Origin: Eledone cirrhosa
Taxonomy: Eukaryota; Mollusca; Cephalopoda; Octopoda; Eledonidae
NCBI GenBank assembly: GCA_964016885.1
Contig: OZ024742.1
Span: 361,153,573-361,217,572, forward strand
DNA: 64,000 nucleotides
Direction of reading: 5' to 3'
Shown in pieces: positions 35,703 to 46,514 of this stretch. The notes beneath the pieces are model-generated. The model searched no databases. It worked only from the letters and a program-made list of their open reading frames with translations, and had not been told where the DNA came from. The translations under genes were made by a program, and so were the position numbers. Each line of letters opens with the position of its first letter. The stretch's first letter is position 1.

Positions 35703-36744
35703 TAATCACGCCTTTATAGACATCGTTATTCGATAAAACATGAACACCAGCGTTATGTAACAACACTCGCAGACAATGCTTGGCAGCTGCGTGAAAATAA
35801 CCCACAATTTCACCTAAAATGGGATATAATAGCGTCTGCCCCCCCATAGTCCAATGGACAGGAATTTTGTAAATTATGTAATGTAGAATTATTTTGTATT
35901 ATGAAATCCAAAAACATTTTATTAAGTAACAGAATAGAGCGATCGTTATACTGTAACCATCGCTTAAAATCTACATTTTCATATTATAAATACTACCAGG
36001 ATTGAACGCCTGTCTCCATCCCCGTTTGATTGTCAAAATAGATATGAACATTCTTTATTAGTCTTAATTCTATCAACTCTTCTATTATTTACCTTTTAAT
36101 ACAAACTGCTAGAGATAAAATGAGATTTCTGATTTCTTGATTCAATTCCCTAGTGCATATACCAGCTGGATACTAGCATTGATGTTATTTAGTAGCAATC
36201 GAAATCTCCCCCTTCCCCAATTGACACTTTATAATTAATACTACTGCACCAAATGACCAGCCCTGTCCACTGTCCAGTTGGTCAAGTAGAGATTAAAATT
36301 GGCACTCCCAAAATTCTTATTTAGATTTACTCATGGTATTCTCATTAAAAACCCATTATATACTTGTTTAACAGTAAATTATTTTACCATCTGTCATATT
36401 CTATCCCCTCTGTTCCTTCCTCTTTTACTAATATAAATACTTCAATTTTTCTGATTTTATCCAGTTTATCCAAAATCTCTGAAGAAGTGACAACTGATTA
36501 TACATTTGCTTTCGAATACTTGCTAACATTATATGATTACGCAAGCAGCGATACATAGGTATTCGGTCTGTTACAGAAACATATGTCAATACCTAATAAA
36601 TTCCTTTTTTAACAAAAGCACTTTCATTTTATATTCATCCTTTCTACATTTCTCCGGAATATAATTTATACTCGTTGAGCAAACCTGCACGTACGCTGTT
36701 CATCTCTAACGTAACGATATATTATCACTACATTATTGATAACC
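35703..36744. other. AT-rich unique region between LINE B and LINE C
   Basis: No coding gene recognised. It has normal mixed composition and lies between two matching ACATCCATATATA arrays. A weak hammerhead-like string, CTGAAGA at 36479-36485 with CGAA about 28 nt later, hints at a Penelope-like remnant near 36475-36600, but the helices are poor. Confidence 0.4.
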
Positions 36745-36844
36745 TGAAATTTTATATATATATATAGATATATATATACATCCATATATATATACATCCA
36801 TATATATATATATATATATATATACATCCATATATATATATATA
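36745..36844. repeat. TATA simple repeat upstream of LINE C
   Basis: A (TA)n tract with ACATCCATATATATA words directly abuts the truncated 5' end of LINE C. Confidence 0.85.
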
Positions 36845-37309
36845 TTAGCTGCTAAAGGGTTCTCCCTAAAAATGAAAGGCAGGTTGTACGATGCCTGCAT
36901 ACGAACAGCAATGCTGCATGGCAGTGAGACCTGGGCATTGTGTGCAGAGGATATACGCAGACTAGAGAGGAACGAAGCTTGCATGCTCCGCTGGATGTGT
37001 AACAGTAATATACGTGAACGGCAAAGCATAAACGAACTAAGGAAAAAATTAGAGATAAGAGGGATCAGATGTTGTTTACTCGAGAGAAGGCTACGTTGGT
37101 ATGGACATGTGATGCGCATGAAAGTCGATAGCTGTATAACAAAGTGCAGGGCAATAAAGATAGACGGTAGTCACGGAATAGGCAGACCTAGAAAAACCTG
37201 GGACGAGCTGATAAACTCCGACGTCACACACTTACACCTCTCCAAGACAATGTCACTGGACCGAGACCTTTGGCGGTACTCAGTAACAGAGAAGACCCGC
37301 CTTACCTAA
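36845..37309 (+). pseudogene. LINE C-terminal coding fragment
   Basis: About 154 open codons with no stop or frameshift: LAAKGFSLKM, GSETWAL, RRLRWYGHVMRM, then TRLT and stop. It encodes only the region after the zinc finger, with no catalytic domain. It aligns with LINE A almost residue for residue, so it inserted recently. Confidence 0.88.
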
Positions 37310-37711
37310 ATATATAGTAAAACCTACTCCAGCCAGTAGGCATCTCTAACAAAATACACCCCGTCCCACCACCACCACCCCCACCCGATCCACACCACCC
37401 CGTTCTATGTAAAGTTATGTTGGTGCCGCGCCATCGAGGCCGAAACAAATGAGATCGTGTAGGTGTCACGACAAAAAAACACACAGTCCACGCTGTAATG
37501 TGGCCGTGTAGGCAACACGGTAAAAACCTCCCAGACCCACACTGTAAATGTGGTTGGTGTTAGGAAGGGCATCCAACTGTAGAAAACCTGCCAGACAGTC
37601 CTATGCGAGCAAGACAATCACTCTTGCCTCAAGTGGGACTACCCCCGTCCAAACCCATGCAAGCGTGGAACACGGACGTTAAACGTTGATGATGATGATG
37701 ATGATGATGAT
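36845..37711 (+). mobile_element. LINE C: 3' fragment of the LINE A/B family
   Basis: It starts at TTAGCTGCTAAAGGG, equivalent to Leu838 of LINE A, and runs to a (GATGAT)n tail at 37688-37711. It carries the LINE A diagnostic states (MKVDSC, NSDVTH, ending KTRLT) and the 28 bp that LINE B lacks, so A and C are a subgroup apart from B. Confidence 0.92.
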
Positions 37712-37960
37712 ACATGCATATACATATATTTTTTTTCTATTGTATATATATATGTGTGTGTGTATGTGTGCATAGACATGACTTATTTACGAGGTACATG
37801 TTGTAATCACGCAGTTTCATGTTCACTCCTACTGCATCATATCATTGACAAGTCTTTTACTATAGTCTTGAACTGACCAATGCATTGTGAGGAAAATTAT
37901 AATAGGCAGAAAATGGGGAGGAGCCCATAATATATATATATATATACATATATGATTATC
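37712..37960. other. AT-rich region with microsatellites, no gene
   Basis: (TA)n and (TG)n tracts around 37740-37775 and 37930-37955. Nothing else recognised. Confidence 0.5.
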
Positions 37961-38110
37961 CCAGGTTCAATCGGGAGTAACCACAGTAAGTAAGGTACTC
38001 AATACATAGAGTATAAATATTTAATATAGAAATGGCTCCTACAGGACTAGAAATGTTTCATTTGGAGGAAACCATCAGGTAAGCCAACTGTCAATGTAAG
38101 ATGGTGGTAT
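37961..38110 (-). mobile_element. Penelope-like remnant with hammerhead-like motif
   Basis: On the - strand, GGCTTAC then CTGATGG (38078-38072), a short spacer, GAAAC (38059-38055), and GTC (38047-38045) followed by CTGTAGGAGCC. GGCT/AGCC and TAC/GTA can close helix I with a two-base bulge. Helix II is only TTT/AAA, and CTGATGG departs from the CTGANGA core. A GTATTGAGTAC box follows 40 nt downstream (38005-37995). Hammerhead ribozymes are known at Penelope-like element ends; this copy looks degenerate. Confidence 0.45.
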
Positions 38111-38127
38111 TTATACATTTCTATATT

Positions 38128-38287
38128 AAATATATCATCATCATCATCATCATCAACGTTTAACGTCCGTGTTCCACGCTTGCATGGGTTTGGACGGGGG
38201 TTTTCCCACTTGAGGCAAGAGTGATTGTCTTGCTTGCATAGGACTGTCTGGCGGGTTTTCTACAGCTGGATGCCCTTCCTAACACCA
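38128..38287 (-). mobile_element. LINE A-family 3' tail fragment
   Basis: Starts (left) with (CAT)n and CAACGTTTAACGTCCGTGTTCC, nearly identical to the LINE A 3' UTR, and breaks off after CCCTTCCTAACACC into a TATA tract. A decayed piece of the same UTR continues at about 38300-38355. Confidence 0.8.
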
Positions 38288-38355
38288 TATATATACATAA
38301 GTGCCAAGTCCACATTGTACGTGGTCATGTATGTGTCACAATAAAAAGCACACAG

Positions 38356-38819
38356 CCGGGGCTGTGGGGAGACAAGCCGTTTATATTACAAATTCTGTTG
38401 AATAGTCTTAAATACTTCAATAAAGCATACATATATATATACATATATATATATATACATATATATATATACACACACACACATATACATGGTAACACGA
38501 AAAAAGCAGCTAGCACACACTGTAAATTGGAGTTTTAGTGATAACAGTTGGATGACAAATGTAATCTACTTGTCTTAACCTGGTCTAAGTCTAACACTAA
38601 TGTACCAAATTGATGTTCATCAACATTTTCTCTATTAAAACTTGATCACTAATGGGTTTTCTTCACACAATCCACTGCAAATCCAATTGTTTAATGTGAT
38701 GAGACCTTAGATAATTTCACCAAAAATTTAACATGTTTAATACCAAACCATCTGCAAGTTCCTTGGTTCTATAATGGTAAGCTTTAATAGTTCTACCTTT
38801 TTCTGATTTTCATTTCTTT
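38356..38819. other. AT-rich region, no gene
   Basis: TATA/CACA microsatellite at 38425-38490, then unremarkable AT-rich sequence. A short decayed piece of tail sequence (AAAAAAGCAGCTAGCACACA) lies near 38500. Confidence 0.45.
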
Positions 38820-39069
38820 TCAGATATATTATCGCAGACATCATGCTAACTCAACAAATGAAAAAGCACACTGTACTCATTGCCTTAATGGCAGAGCGTA
38901 GTGTTTTAAAGATTGCTCAATCCCTGACTGTTGCACAGTCATTTTTTGTAGAAGGTTTGCAAAGATCAGAAAGATGCTGATGGGGATTCTACAGCAGAAG
39001 CAAAATTTAAAAGGTCTGCTAAGGGTCCTAATACCATAAGAATATTCAAAACTGTATGTGCAAATGTTA

Positions 39070-39284
39070 TAGAAAACAAGAAGTGCCAAGAAATCCCAGT
39101 AGAAGGAAGACGCAGTAGAGAAAGACCACGAAAAACATGGGCGGATGTGATGAGAGCAGACCTCAGATCGCTGAAGCTCACGGAGGAGATGACGAAGGAC
39201 CATGACAAGTGGAGAGATGATGTGCTGAATAGGACCCATCCCGCCCTTGCAAGCAGAGAAAAGCGGACGTAAAATGATGATGAT
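39070..39284 (+). mobile_element. 3' end of a second RTE-type LINE family (copy 1)
   Basis: Codons 39078-39272 are open and encode KKCQEIPVEGRRSRERPRKT, then TEEMTKDHDKWRDDVLNR and a stop, the usual C-terminus of RTE proteins; (GATGAT)n follows at once. The very short 3' UTR and the protein differ from LINE A. Inserted into the mariner pseudogene. Confidence 0.8.
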
Positions 39285-39599
39285 AAGGAATAAGAACCCC
39301 GAAACGTCAATTAGAGCTATTGATACGGAGCTCAATTTATTGGAAGAATTGTGCATGAAGATCATTGATACAAGTCATATGTGGTGTGTAAAGGCCAATT
39401 CATGTCTACAATGACAACAGATATATCTCTGGTTTGTGTAAAGATCTAGTGGAGCAAGTTGAAATGTCAAGAGCCTGTAATGCTTTGGTTTTTCTCTGAT
39501 GAGAACAATTTTGATCAGGACCAAATGGAGAGCAGGGAACCTCAACAAATTTCAATGGTCATGCACACAATGTTTCTGGCAACTCTAATGTTTCTGGGA

Positions 39600-39845
39600 G
39601 TTGTTGTGGAGGTGCCACGGCAAAAAGCACCCAGCCCACACTGTAGGGGCCACAGAAAAAAGCACCCACCACTCACTGTAAATGAGGTTGGTTTTAGGAA
39701 GGGCATCCAGCTGAAGAAATCAAGCCAGAATCAGTTCCTGTATGAGGAAGACAAGGTCAGCTGACCGGACACTGTGCACAACAGGACAACGCGTCTAACC
39801 CATGCTAGCGTGGAAGAACGGACGTAAAACGGTGATGATGATGAA
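39600..39845 (+). mobile_element. SINE/LINE 3' tail fragment in the mariner pseudogene
   Basis: Contains GAGGTGCCACGGCAAAAAGC, GGTTTTAGGAAGGGCATCCA, CCATGCTAGCGTGGAAGAAC and ends GGTGATGATGATGA. No tRNA head is present, so it is a 5'-truncated copy of the shared tail. Confidence 0.8.
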
Positions 39846-40260
39846 GCAATATATCAAGCCTCCTCACTTCTTTCCCCAGATCTTAAATTTACCAGTGCTG
39901 TAGACTAAGGAGATATTGAAGAAGGTTGAGAAACCTTGGATAATGAACATAAGCAAAGAAAAACCATATACTTACCAACAAGATTCTGTGCCATATCATA
40001 AAATAAAGATAACAAAGAATTGATGTGTTACAATCTCCTCAATCATATGGCCTGCTAGCTCTCCAGACCTCAATCCATTGGAATACTGCATATGGAGCAC
40101 AGCCAAAAGCCAAGTCAATTGATGCCCCCATAGCACTATAAAATCTCTGACATTTGCCATAACTAGTACGATGTACAAAATAAATGAAATTCATTGGATT
40201 AAGTATATGCGTCAGGAAGAGTCAAGATTATTCATGCCAACTTTTGTCTCAAATTAACCT

Positions 40261-40847
40261 TTTCTCTCATGACTTATGCATTTTAAACTAAATTCATGCA
40301 AATGTCCCTCAAGAACTGAGTGACCCTGTGGACAAACATATATTTATCATTTTAAAACCTCGGATGACATAGATTCAAACACATAGGGAACACGAGACAC
40401 AGGAAATATGACACACACATGCAACATGATACATGGACAACCTAACACACACACTACTTAAAATACACATACAGACACAACCTAACACATGCACACAACC
40501 TAACTCACTTAACATATATACAAACAACGTAACACACAACATAAAACACACACAATATAACACATACACAACTTAACAAAGACACAAACACACCCTGCAC
40601 TGTTTAAGGACACTAAACAAAAGCAGATTAATTTCTTCCATCATGATACAATATTTAAATCCTATTGAAGTGAAAATTACAGCTCTGAGATTAATAGTTT
40701 TACACCAAGTGTGTACACTATAACTTGAAAGACTGTAGAAATTGTCCTATATCAATATAATACAGATATACTGTATTATGCACTGAATACATCAAACTAA
40801 AATAATGTGTTATATATATTATAATATTTATGTACATGTACTGACCG
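40261..40847. other. AT-rich region with degenerate CA-rich stretch, no gene
   Basis: 40375-40600 is rich in ACACA and AACCTAACACA words without a strict period. The rest is plain AT-rich DNA. Confidence 0.5.
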
Positions 40848-41073
40848 CTGGATAAAGAAGTGCCAAGAAATCCCAGTAGGAGGAAGACACAGTAGAGGAA
40901 GACCACGAAAAACATGGGCGGAGGTGGTGACAGCAGGACCTCAGATCACTGAATCTCACAGTGGAGATGACGAAGGACCGTGACAAGTGGAGAGATGCTG
41001 TGCTGAATAGGGCCCGTCTCATCCTTGCAAGCAGGGAAAAGCAGACGTAAAATGGTGATGAAGATGATGATGT
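40848..41073 (+). mobile_element. 3' end of the second RTE-type LINE family (copy 2)
   Basis: Parallel to the copy at 39070, with WIKKCQEIPV and RGRPRKTWAEVV. A one-base gain (GCAGGACCTC for GCAGACCTC) shifts the frame before the C-terminus. Ends GGTGATGAAGATGATGATG. Confidence 0.78.
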
Positions 41074-41229
41074 ACACACACAGAACAAAGGCGCTACTCA
41101 AGGTTTCAAGGCCCAAATTTGACCGTACAACCAGAATATGAGATGCATCAAATCAGTGACCTTTCTTCAAGCATTTATATGAGATTATATATGCACAAAC
41201 ACATACATATATATGTGTGTGATTACGGG

Positions 41230-41365
41230 CTGAAAGAAAGGCGTACTCAATACCTGAGTAGAGTTTCAATATTCATTTTGTTTAGGCCAAATAGTGAGTC
41301 TTGTTAAGCAGGAGTTTTACCTGTTTATCACAGTAACAATACTCATTATTTAGCCTTAATAAGAT
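41230..41365 (-). mobile_element. Penelope-like remnant, inverted partner of 42040-42185
   Basis: The reverse complement aligns along its length with 42040-42185: TTATTAAGGCTAAATAATGA, then GTAAAACTCCTGC and AAAATGAATATTGAAACTCT. It carries a GTATTGAGTAC box on the - strand (41253-41243). The hammerhead-like core seen in the partner is eroded here. Confidence 0.5.
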
Positions 41366-41366
41366 G

Positions 41367-41374
<8 letters not shown>

Positions 41375-41422
<48 letters not shown>

Positions 41423-41475
41423 TCCCACCCTTGCAAGCAGGGAAAAGTGAACGTAAAATGATGATGATGATATAT
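41375..41475 (+). mobile_element. (TA)n tract followed by a SINE/LINE tail stub
   Basis: About 46 bp of TA dinucleotides, then CCACCCTTGCAAGCAGGGAA and AAAATGATGATGATGA. Only the last ~50 bp of a tail is present. Confidence 0.7.
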
Positions 41476-41960
41476 ATATGTCATCATGATCTTTTAATGC
41501 CCACCTTCCCTGCTAGTTAGTGCATAGATGAAGTCTGCATTGAATTGGAGTCACTGACTTCCCAGACAGGCAGGGATTGTGCGTCTCCCTTAAATATGCT
41601 TGCTCTTTTACAAGACACCCAGACCATCCTGTACAATAGGTGGTACTAGGCAGAGCATCAAACGATAGAAAAAAAAGCCCAAACTATAATATGAGCAACA
41701 CTTGGTCACCTGCCTGCCTGGTCTTATATGACAGCCTGTCTAACTCACACAAGTATGAAAATAAGACATTGTACAGTAAGGATGATAATATATATTTATA
41801 TATATATCCTTTTATAATAGAATTGAAAATCTTTCATATTTTAAATGAAGGTATTGATACTTATAATTTTAGGGTAAGATATATGTATATGTGTATATAC
41901 ACATACAGACACATATTTGTGTGTGTGTGCACGCATATATAGGTATGCATATAATCTATA
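41476..41960 (+). other. Decayed SINE/LINE tail and microsatellites
   Basis: 41635-41790 keeps worn tail words (GGTACTAGGCAGAGCATCAA, TCTAACTCACACAAGTATG, GGATGATAAT). Then TA and TG tracts. No gene. Confidence 0.4.
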
Positions 41961-42025
41961 TCATCATCACCGTTTAACATCTATTTTTCATGCTAGCATG
42001 GGTTAGACGGGTTGTCCCACTTGAA
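41961..42025 (-). mobile_element. SINE/LINE tail stub
   Basis: CATCATCACCGTTTAACATC followed by CATGCTAGCATGGGTTAGAC on + is the reverse complement of the common tail end. Confidence 0.75.
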
Positions 42026-42039
42026 TATATATATATTCA

Positions 42040-42185
42040 TTTTATTAAGTCTAAATAAGACATTCTTGTCTGATGATCTTGCGATAAGCAGGTAAAACTC
42101 CAGAATAAGAAGACTCATTATTTAGTCATAATGAAATGAATATTTGAACTCTACCCTTTCAGCCATCAGCTACATACGTATGTAT
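42040..42185 (+). mobile_element. Penelope-like remnant with hammerhead-like core
   Basis: CTGATGA at 42070-42076 is followed by a hairpin CTTGC-GATAA-GCAGG (42078-42092, five pairs including one G-T) and then TAAAAC where GAAAC would be expected. The element is related in inverted orientation to 41230-41365. Confidence 0.5.
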
Positions 42186-42379
42186 AACTGTTATTTTAAA
42201 TTCTGACTTACTATGGAATGTGTATGTAAAGTTGCCAATTATTTCAGAGAGACATGTAACTCTTACATGGAATCAATATAACAGTGTATGACAAGGCTAG
42301 CTCTTTGAATTACATGTGCATCTCATCTTATGTGATTCCAAATAAATTCCAAATAATCAATTTTATTCACCAGATTTAT

Positions 42380-42500
42380 GTCTGTGTTAAGTTATGTTAA
42401 AAATGCTTGCCCAAGATATCATGCAGTACAGCTGAACTTGGGACCTCATAATTGGGAAACAAACCTTTTAACTAACCACCATTGTCCTGTATGTACAGAG
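42380..42500 (-). mobile_element. Decayed tRNA-derived SINE head
   Basis: On the - strand it reads GGTGGTTAGTT (A-box-like), AGGTCCCAAGTTCAGCTG (B-box-like) and TCTTGGGCAAGCATT, matching the order in the SINE at 31960. Confidence 0.5.
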
Positions 42501-42511
42501 ACACAGACAAT

Positions 42512-42555
<44 letters not shown>

Positions 42556-44129
42556 TATACACACAGACACACACTCAGACATACACACATGGACACATGT
42601 ACAGAAACACATACACATCATGTGAGGCACTAATCTTGCGAGAAGTGACTAAAAATGTTAGCATCAACATGAACATCTGACCATAAAACACTGCATCAAA
42701 AGCTCAATTTAACCCTTACTAACAGAGGAAATGAAACATAAAATCATTGGTAAATGGAATTTCTGTCTCTTTACTTTTTCATGTGATATTTTATCATGAA
42801 AAATACATATCATTTTATGAAATCAAAGGAATAATCAATAATGTAGTCATTAATTTAAATTTACTTAGAGCCACCTGAGCTAGTGAGTGCATCAGAAAGC
42901 ATGGTACTAATATTTATACATTCACTCTAGTTCCTCCTGAAATATTTTGTGCCAGCTCTTCTTGGGTCTTTCTCTTCCATTTTCCCTCTAAAAAGTGTCC
43001 AATAAATAGACATCTTTACATGTCTAGTATCTAATTTTGGCACATGCCAGTAGTTTGGTTGGAAAGAGAAAGTAGATTATATTGACTCTAGATCTTGACC
43101 AGTAGTTTATGGAACTTATGAGGAAATCCAAAGTTGACCTTGGTAGGAAATGAACTCAGAATGTTGAACCAAAACAAATGTCCAATGTTATAATGAATCT
43201 GTAATCCACAGCCATTACCTGGTGTTATACTAATGGGATAAATGCATCTCTGAGTAAGATCCTAGAATATTCTTTGTTCCTCTTTTTGGTTAGGGTGTAA
43301 GGTTCACAATTATGGGGACAATTCTTATACAGGGTGGAGCATTATCTCCTTAAATATTGCAACATTTTTCACATTATTCCAGCTGTTGAAAGTTTGTCAA
43401 TCCAATGATTGGGGGGACCCTTCAGTTTTGTCAAAGACATAACAATCTCTCCTGTGCTCCCAGTAGAATGTGAGAGTATATTTAAGCTAGATAACAGAAC
43501 CTTAGCTTGTCTGAGAGGTCAGTAGCTCTGTTTCAGTTCTCACTTGGGCTATGTAGGCCTGTCCAACACATGCTAGCAAAGAAAGCAGTTGTTAAAACTA
43601 TGATGGTGATGATGATAATAATGATGATAATAATGATGATAACTGAAAAAGAATATGAACAGTGCCTAAAGACAGACTGCTGTTTTATGTAATGGGAAGT
43701 CTTATACTTATGACACCATAATAATCTCTGGAAAGATTAGCCTTTAGAACCAAGACAGACATTAACTTTAAATCTATTTATATTAACAAATTTCATTTTG
43801 ACATGATCAGGTAATTTCTTAATAATAATGAAACTGACATGGAGACTTATGCCAAATTAATAATTAAATTGCCTCAATAAAGCGAAGCTATATTTATTTA
43901 CATACCCCTTCACATATAGGTGAAACAAGAAAACTTCTGTAGTATATAGATTTCTGGAACATTATATATTAGCTGGCTTAATATATTTTTCTTTCAAATT
44001 GTTTTCTTTTAGCATCTTATAATCACACTTCATTTTTCCTTATTTTCCAGCCAGTGAATTATTCATTCAACCATATTGTATTTTGTTTTGGAAAGAATTT
44101 GAATATTCTATTTTCCCACTTTAGTTTTC
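42501..44129. other. Region without gene; (CA)n tract and worn repeat scraps
   Basis: (CA)n at 42522-42555. 43140-43200 resembles a reversed SINE B-box region (GAACTCAGAATGTTGAACC). 43550-43640 looks like a worn SINE/LINE tail ending in GATGATGATAATAATGATG. Nothing codes convincingly. Confidence 0.4.
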
Positions 44130-44570
44130 TCATCATCATCATCGTTTTTATGCCTGTTTTTCCATGCTTGCACGGGTTGGACAGATCCTTCTCAGTACAA
44201 CATCTCTCCACTTGTCATGTTCCTTTGTCATCTCCTCAGCAAGACTTAGTAATTTGAGGTCAGCTATTACAACCTCTGCCCAGGTCTTTCTTGGTCATCC
44301 ACTTTTAAGGCTGGCTTCCTTCTACTGGGATTTCCTGGCATTTATTCATCCATTGGTCATTGTCCATGTACATCACATGTCCATACCAGCACAGACTCCT
44401 CTCCTGCACACTGTCTTGGATTCCCCATAAACCCAACTTCTCTCTCAGCTCATTCAAGCTCTGCCTGTCTCTCACGTTTACATTGTACATCCAATGAAAC
44501 ATGGTTGCTTCATTTTCTCCTTTATACACAATTGTGAAACAGGTTGCTGTTGAACCTAACATTTGACAGT
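44130..44570 (-). pseudogene. Second RTE-type LINE family, decayed C-terminal fragment
   Basis: - strand frames encode EATMFHWMYNVNVRDRQSLN, LREKLGLWGIQ, LCWYGHVMYMDND and KCQEIPVEG, aligning with the C-terminal region of RTE proteins; stops follow, then the tail (CATCATCATCATCG on +). The 85-codon open frame at 44305-44562 is this remnant. Confidence 0.7.
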
Positions 44571-44984
44571 CTATGTAATATTGGGCTGGTTTCTGTATAG
44601 TTTCTGACAGTTTCCTTTTCCAGCCTAATTCCTTACTTTCTTTTTTTTTTTTTGCTTAATTAATTATTTCAATAGTTGTATGTCCTTCATATTGTTTACT
44701 ATTCAAGCATGAAATTGATGTGGAATCTGCTGTCAGTTAAAGAAATCATTTTGTTTGCTTAGTCATATGGCTTTCCTTGTAAGGAGTGGGATGATTGTCA
44801 TTAATTGAATTTACTGATATCATTTTACAGCTGTTTATTTTAGCAATAAAGGTAATATCATCCCTGATAGGATTCTAATTCACAAAAATGAGATCCCAAT
44901 TGAAGCCAGCATTTTCATACTTCAAATATCTCAGCTAATTTTCAATGAGAAACGTTTCAACATTTTCACTCACCAAAAGCAGTC
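44571..44984. other. AT-rich region, no gene
   Basis: Includes a T13 run near 44640. No repeat or frame recognised. Confidence 0.5.
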
Positions 44985-45515
44985 TGACAAAAAGCACCCA
45001 GTCCACACTGTACAGTGGTTGTGTAGGTGTCATGACAAACAGCCCCCAGCCACACTGCAAAGTGGTCATGAAGGTGTCATGACAAACAGCACTCAGTACG
45101 CACTGTAAAATGTTTGTGTAGGTGTCATGACAAAAACACCCAGTCCTTACTGTAAAGTAGTCATGTAGGTGTCATGACAAACAGCACCCAGTACACACTA
45201 TGAGGTGGTCGTGTAGGTGTCATGACAAACAACACCTAGCCACACTGTAAAGTGGTCAGATGGTAACACGACAAATAGAACCCAGTCCACACCGTGAAGT
45301 GTTCATGTAGTTGTCATGACAAGAAGCACCCAGTACTCACTGTAAATGTGGTTGGTGTTAGAAAGGGCATCCAGCTGTAGAAACCAAGCCAAAATCAGTT
45401 CTGAATGAACAAAACATTGTCACCTGACCTGTCATTTCTCACAACAGGACAACTCACCTAACCCATGCTAGAATGGAGAAATATACGTTATACTGTGAGG
45501 ATGATAATGATGACT
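44985..45515 (+). mobile_element. SINE/LINE tail with expanded 47-48-bp minisatellite
   Basis: About seven tandem copies of a unit built from CAGTCCACACTGTAAAGTGG and GTGTAGGTGTCATGACAAA (CATGAC at 45031, 45078, 45126, 45173). The array is followed by GGTTGGTGTTAGAAAGGGCA, CAACAGGACAACTCACCTAA and GGATGATAATGATGA. Other tails carry one or two such units, so this copy has expanded internally. Confidence 0.82.
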
Positions 45516-46339
45516 GAATGACTGTCCAACTAAAATATCTCCAAGGTTCATCCTTAGCTGTTGTGAGAGTGATGTTGAATTTCCTCGTTATGTTTACCCT
45601 CATTTTTGAATTTCATTTAGGAAGGTGGGTGGGGTCAGCCCTGAATTTTTACACTACTGGACATCTCTATTTGTATTAGAATCTGAGTTGGGAGTGTATT
45701 TTCATCTGGATATGACAAAACCAATCAATATGTTCAATAAACCATAATATTTGGAATTGATCTAAACTTTATACCTTTTCCCCATGGAAAATACTCATGA
45801 CAAATCTGAAAAAGGAGATATCATTTATTAACTCTAAATATAATAATTGTATCTAAATTATATATTTAACAGTAGGCACGTATTTCCTTAGCCAGTGGAT
45901 CTTCATCACTAAGAATTTCTCTTTCATATCCTCCCAATAATATGACTTCATATGGAGGATAATTACAGTTAACAATGATGATAATCACAATATCTAAGTA
46001 TTCAAATAGAACAAAGAGGAATTAACACGCCTCTAAGTCTATGGTACCACAGAGGATCTTTTTTCCCTTTAAGAGGGCTTCAAAGACATGAAAGTTGTTG
46101 TGAGCAATCTATTTATTTATAGTTTAGTTATAGCATCTACCTTTATTAAATAAGTAGAGAAATTGAGGGTGGTTGAAATTGAGGGTGGTTGAAAATATCA
46201 AAGTGTTTTAATCAGAGGTGGAGACTTCTGGTGTCCATGGCCCTAGGACCACCTTCCTACTCACTACGATTTGCACAGAGTTGGCTACCAGCATGTGTGA
46301 ACCACACAAACTGGAATGGCTTTTCCAATGTGTCTCCTT
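45516..46339. other. AT-rich region, no gene
   Basis: No known repeat. A 20-bp direct doublet of AATTGAGGGTGGTTGAA occurs at 46160-46195. Overlapping short frames at 46189-46432 belong to the dispersed repeat that follows. Confidence 0.4.
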
Positions 46340-46485
46340 CACCATCCTCCAGGGGCCATGGGACAGCCAATGCATGGGGCCCCATTTGCTCATAATAGTG
46401 TGAGATGGGGAGAGCAGAAGAGACAGAAGCATTCAGAGTTTGGTTCCATTGTGTTTGGACCTGGTGTATATATTTACCACATGTT
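46340..46485 (-). repeat. Unidentified dispersed repeat, inverted relative to 47272-47400
   Basis: Its reverse complement matches 47272-47400: AGGTCCAAAC(A/C)CAATGGAA, CTCCCCATCTC(A/T)CACTATT, GCAAATG(G/A)GG(C/A)CCCATGCA. Roughly 75-80% by eye. It does not resemble the LINE or SINE families here. Confidence 0.6.
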
Positions 46486-46514
46486 ACATACTCCCAAGTA
46501 ATTGTATACATTAT

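Larger units (their letters stand above)
38820..40260 (+). pseudogene. Mariner-like transposase pseudogene, split by two insertions
   Basis: Cut-and-paste DDE transposase debris in three pieces. Piece 1, about 38841-39077, is the N-terminal part (MLTQQMKKHTVLIALMAE) with several stops. Piece 2, about 39285-39600, has NPETSIRAIDTELNLLEE and, in another frame, WFFSDENNFDQDQ, matching the first catalytic Asp region. Piece 3, about 39846-40180, has YQQDSVPYHK and SPDLNPLEYCIW, the second and third catalytic regions of mariner-type transposases. Pieces 1/2 are separated by an RTE fragment and 2/3 by a SINE/LINE tail. Frameshifts and stops make it dead. Terminal repeats were not found. Confidence 0.75.

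Noticed and set aside
35413..35847. Tyr-Ile repeat protein-like frames on both strands
   Set aside because: They are produced by TATATACATA simple repeat in all frames.
40380..40520. Telomere-like AACCTAACAC repeats
   Set aside because: AACCTAACAC words occur only a few times without the TTAGGG period; degenerate CA-rich sequence is the simpler reading.
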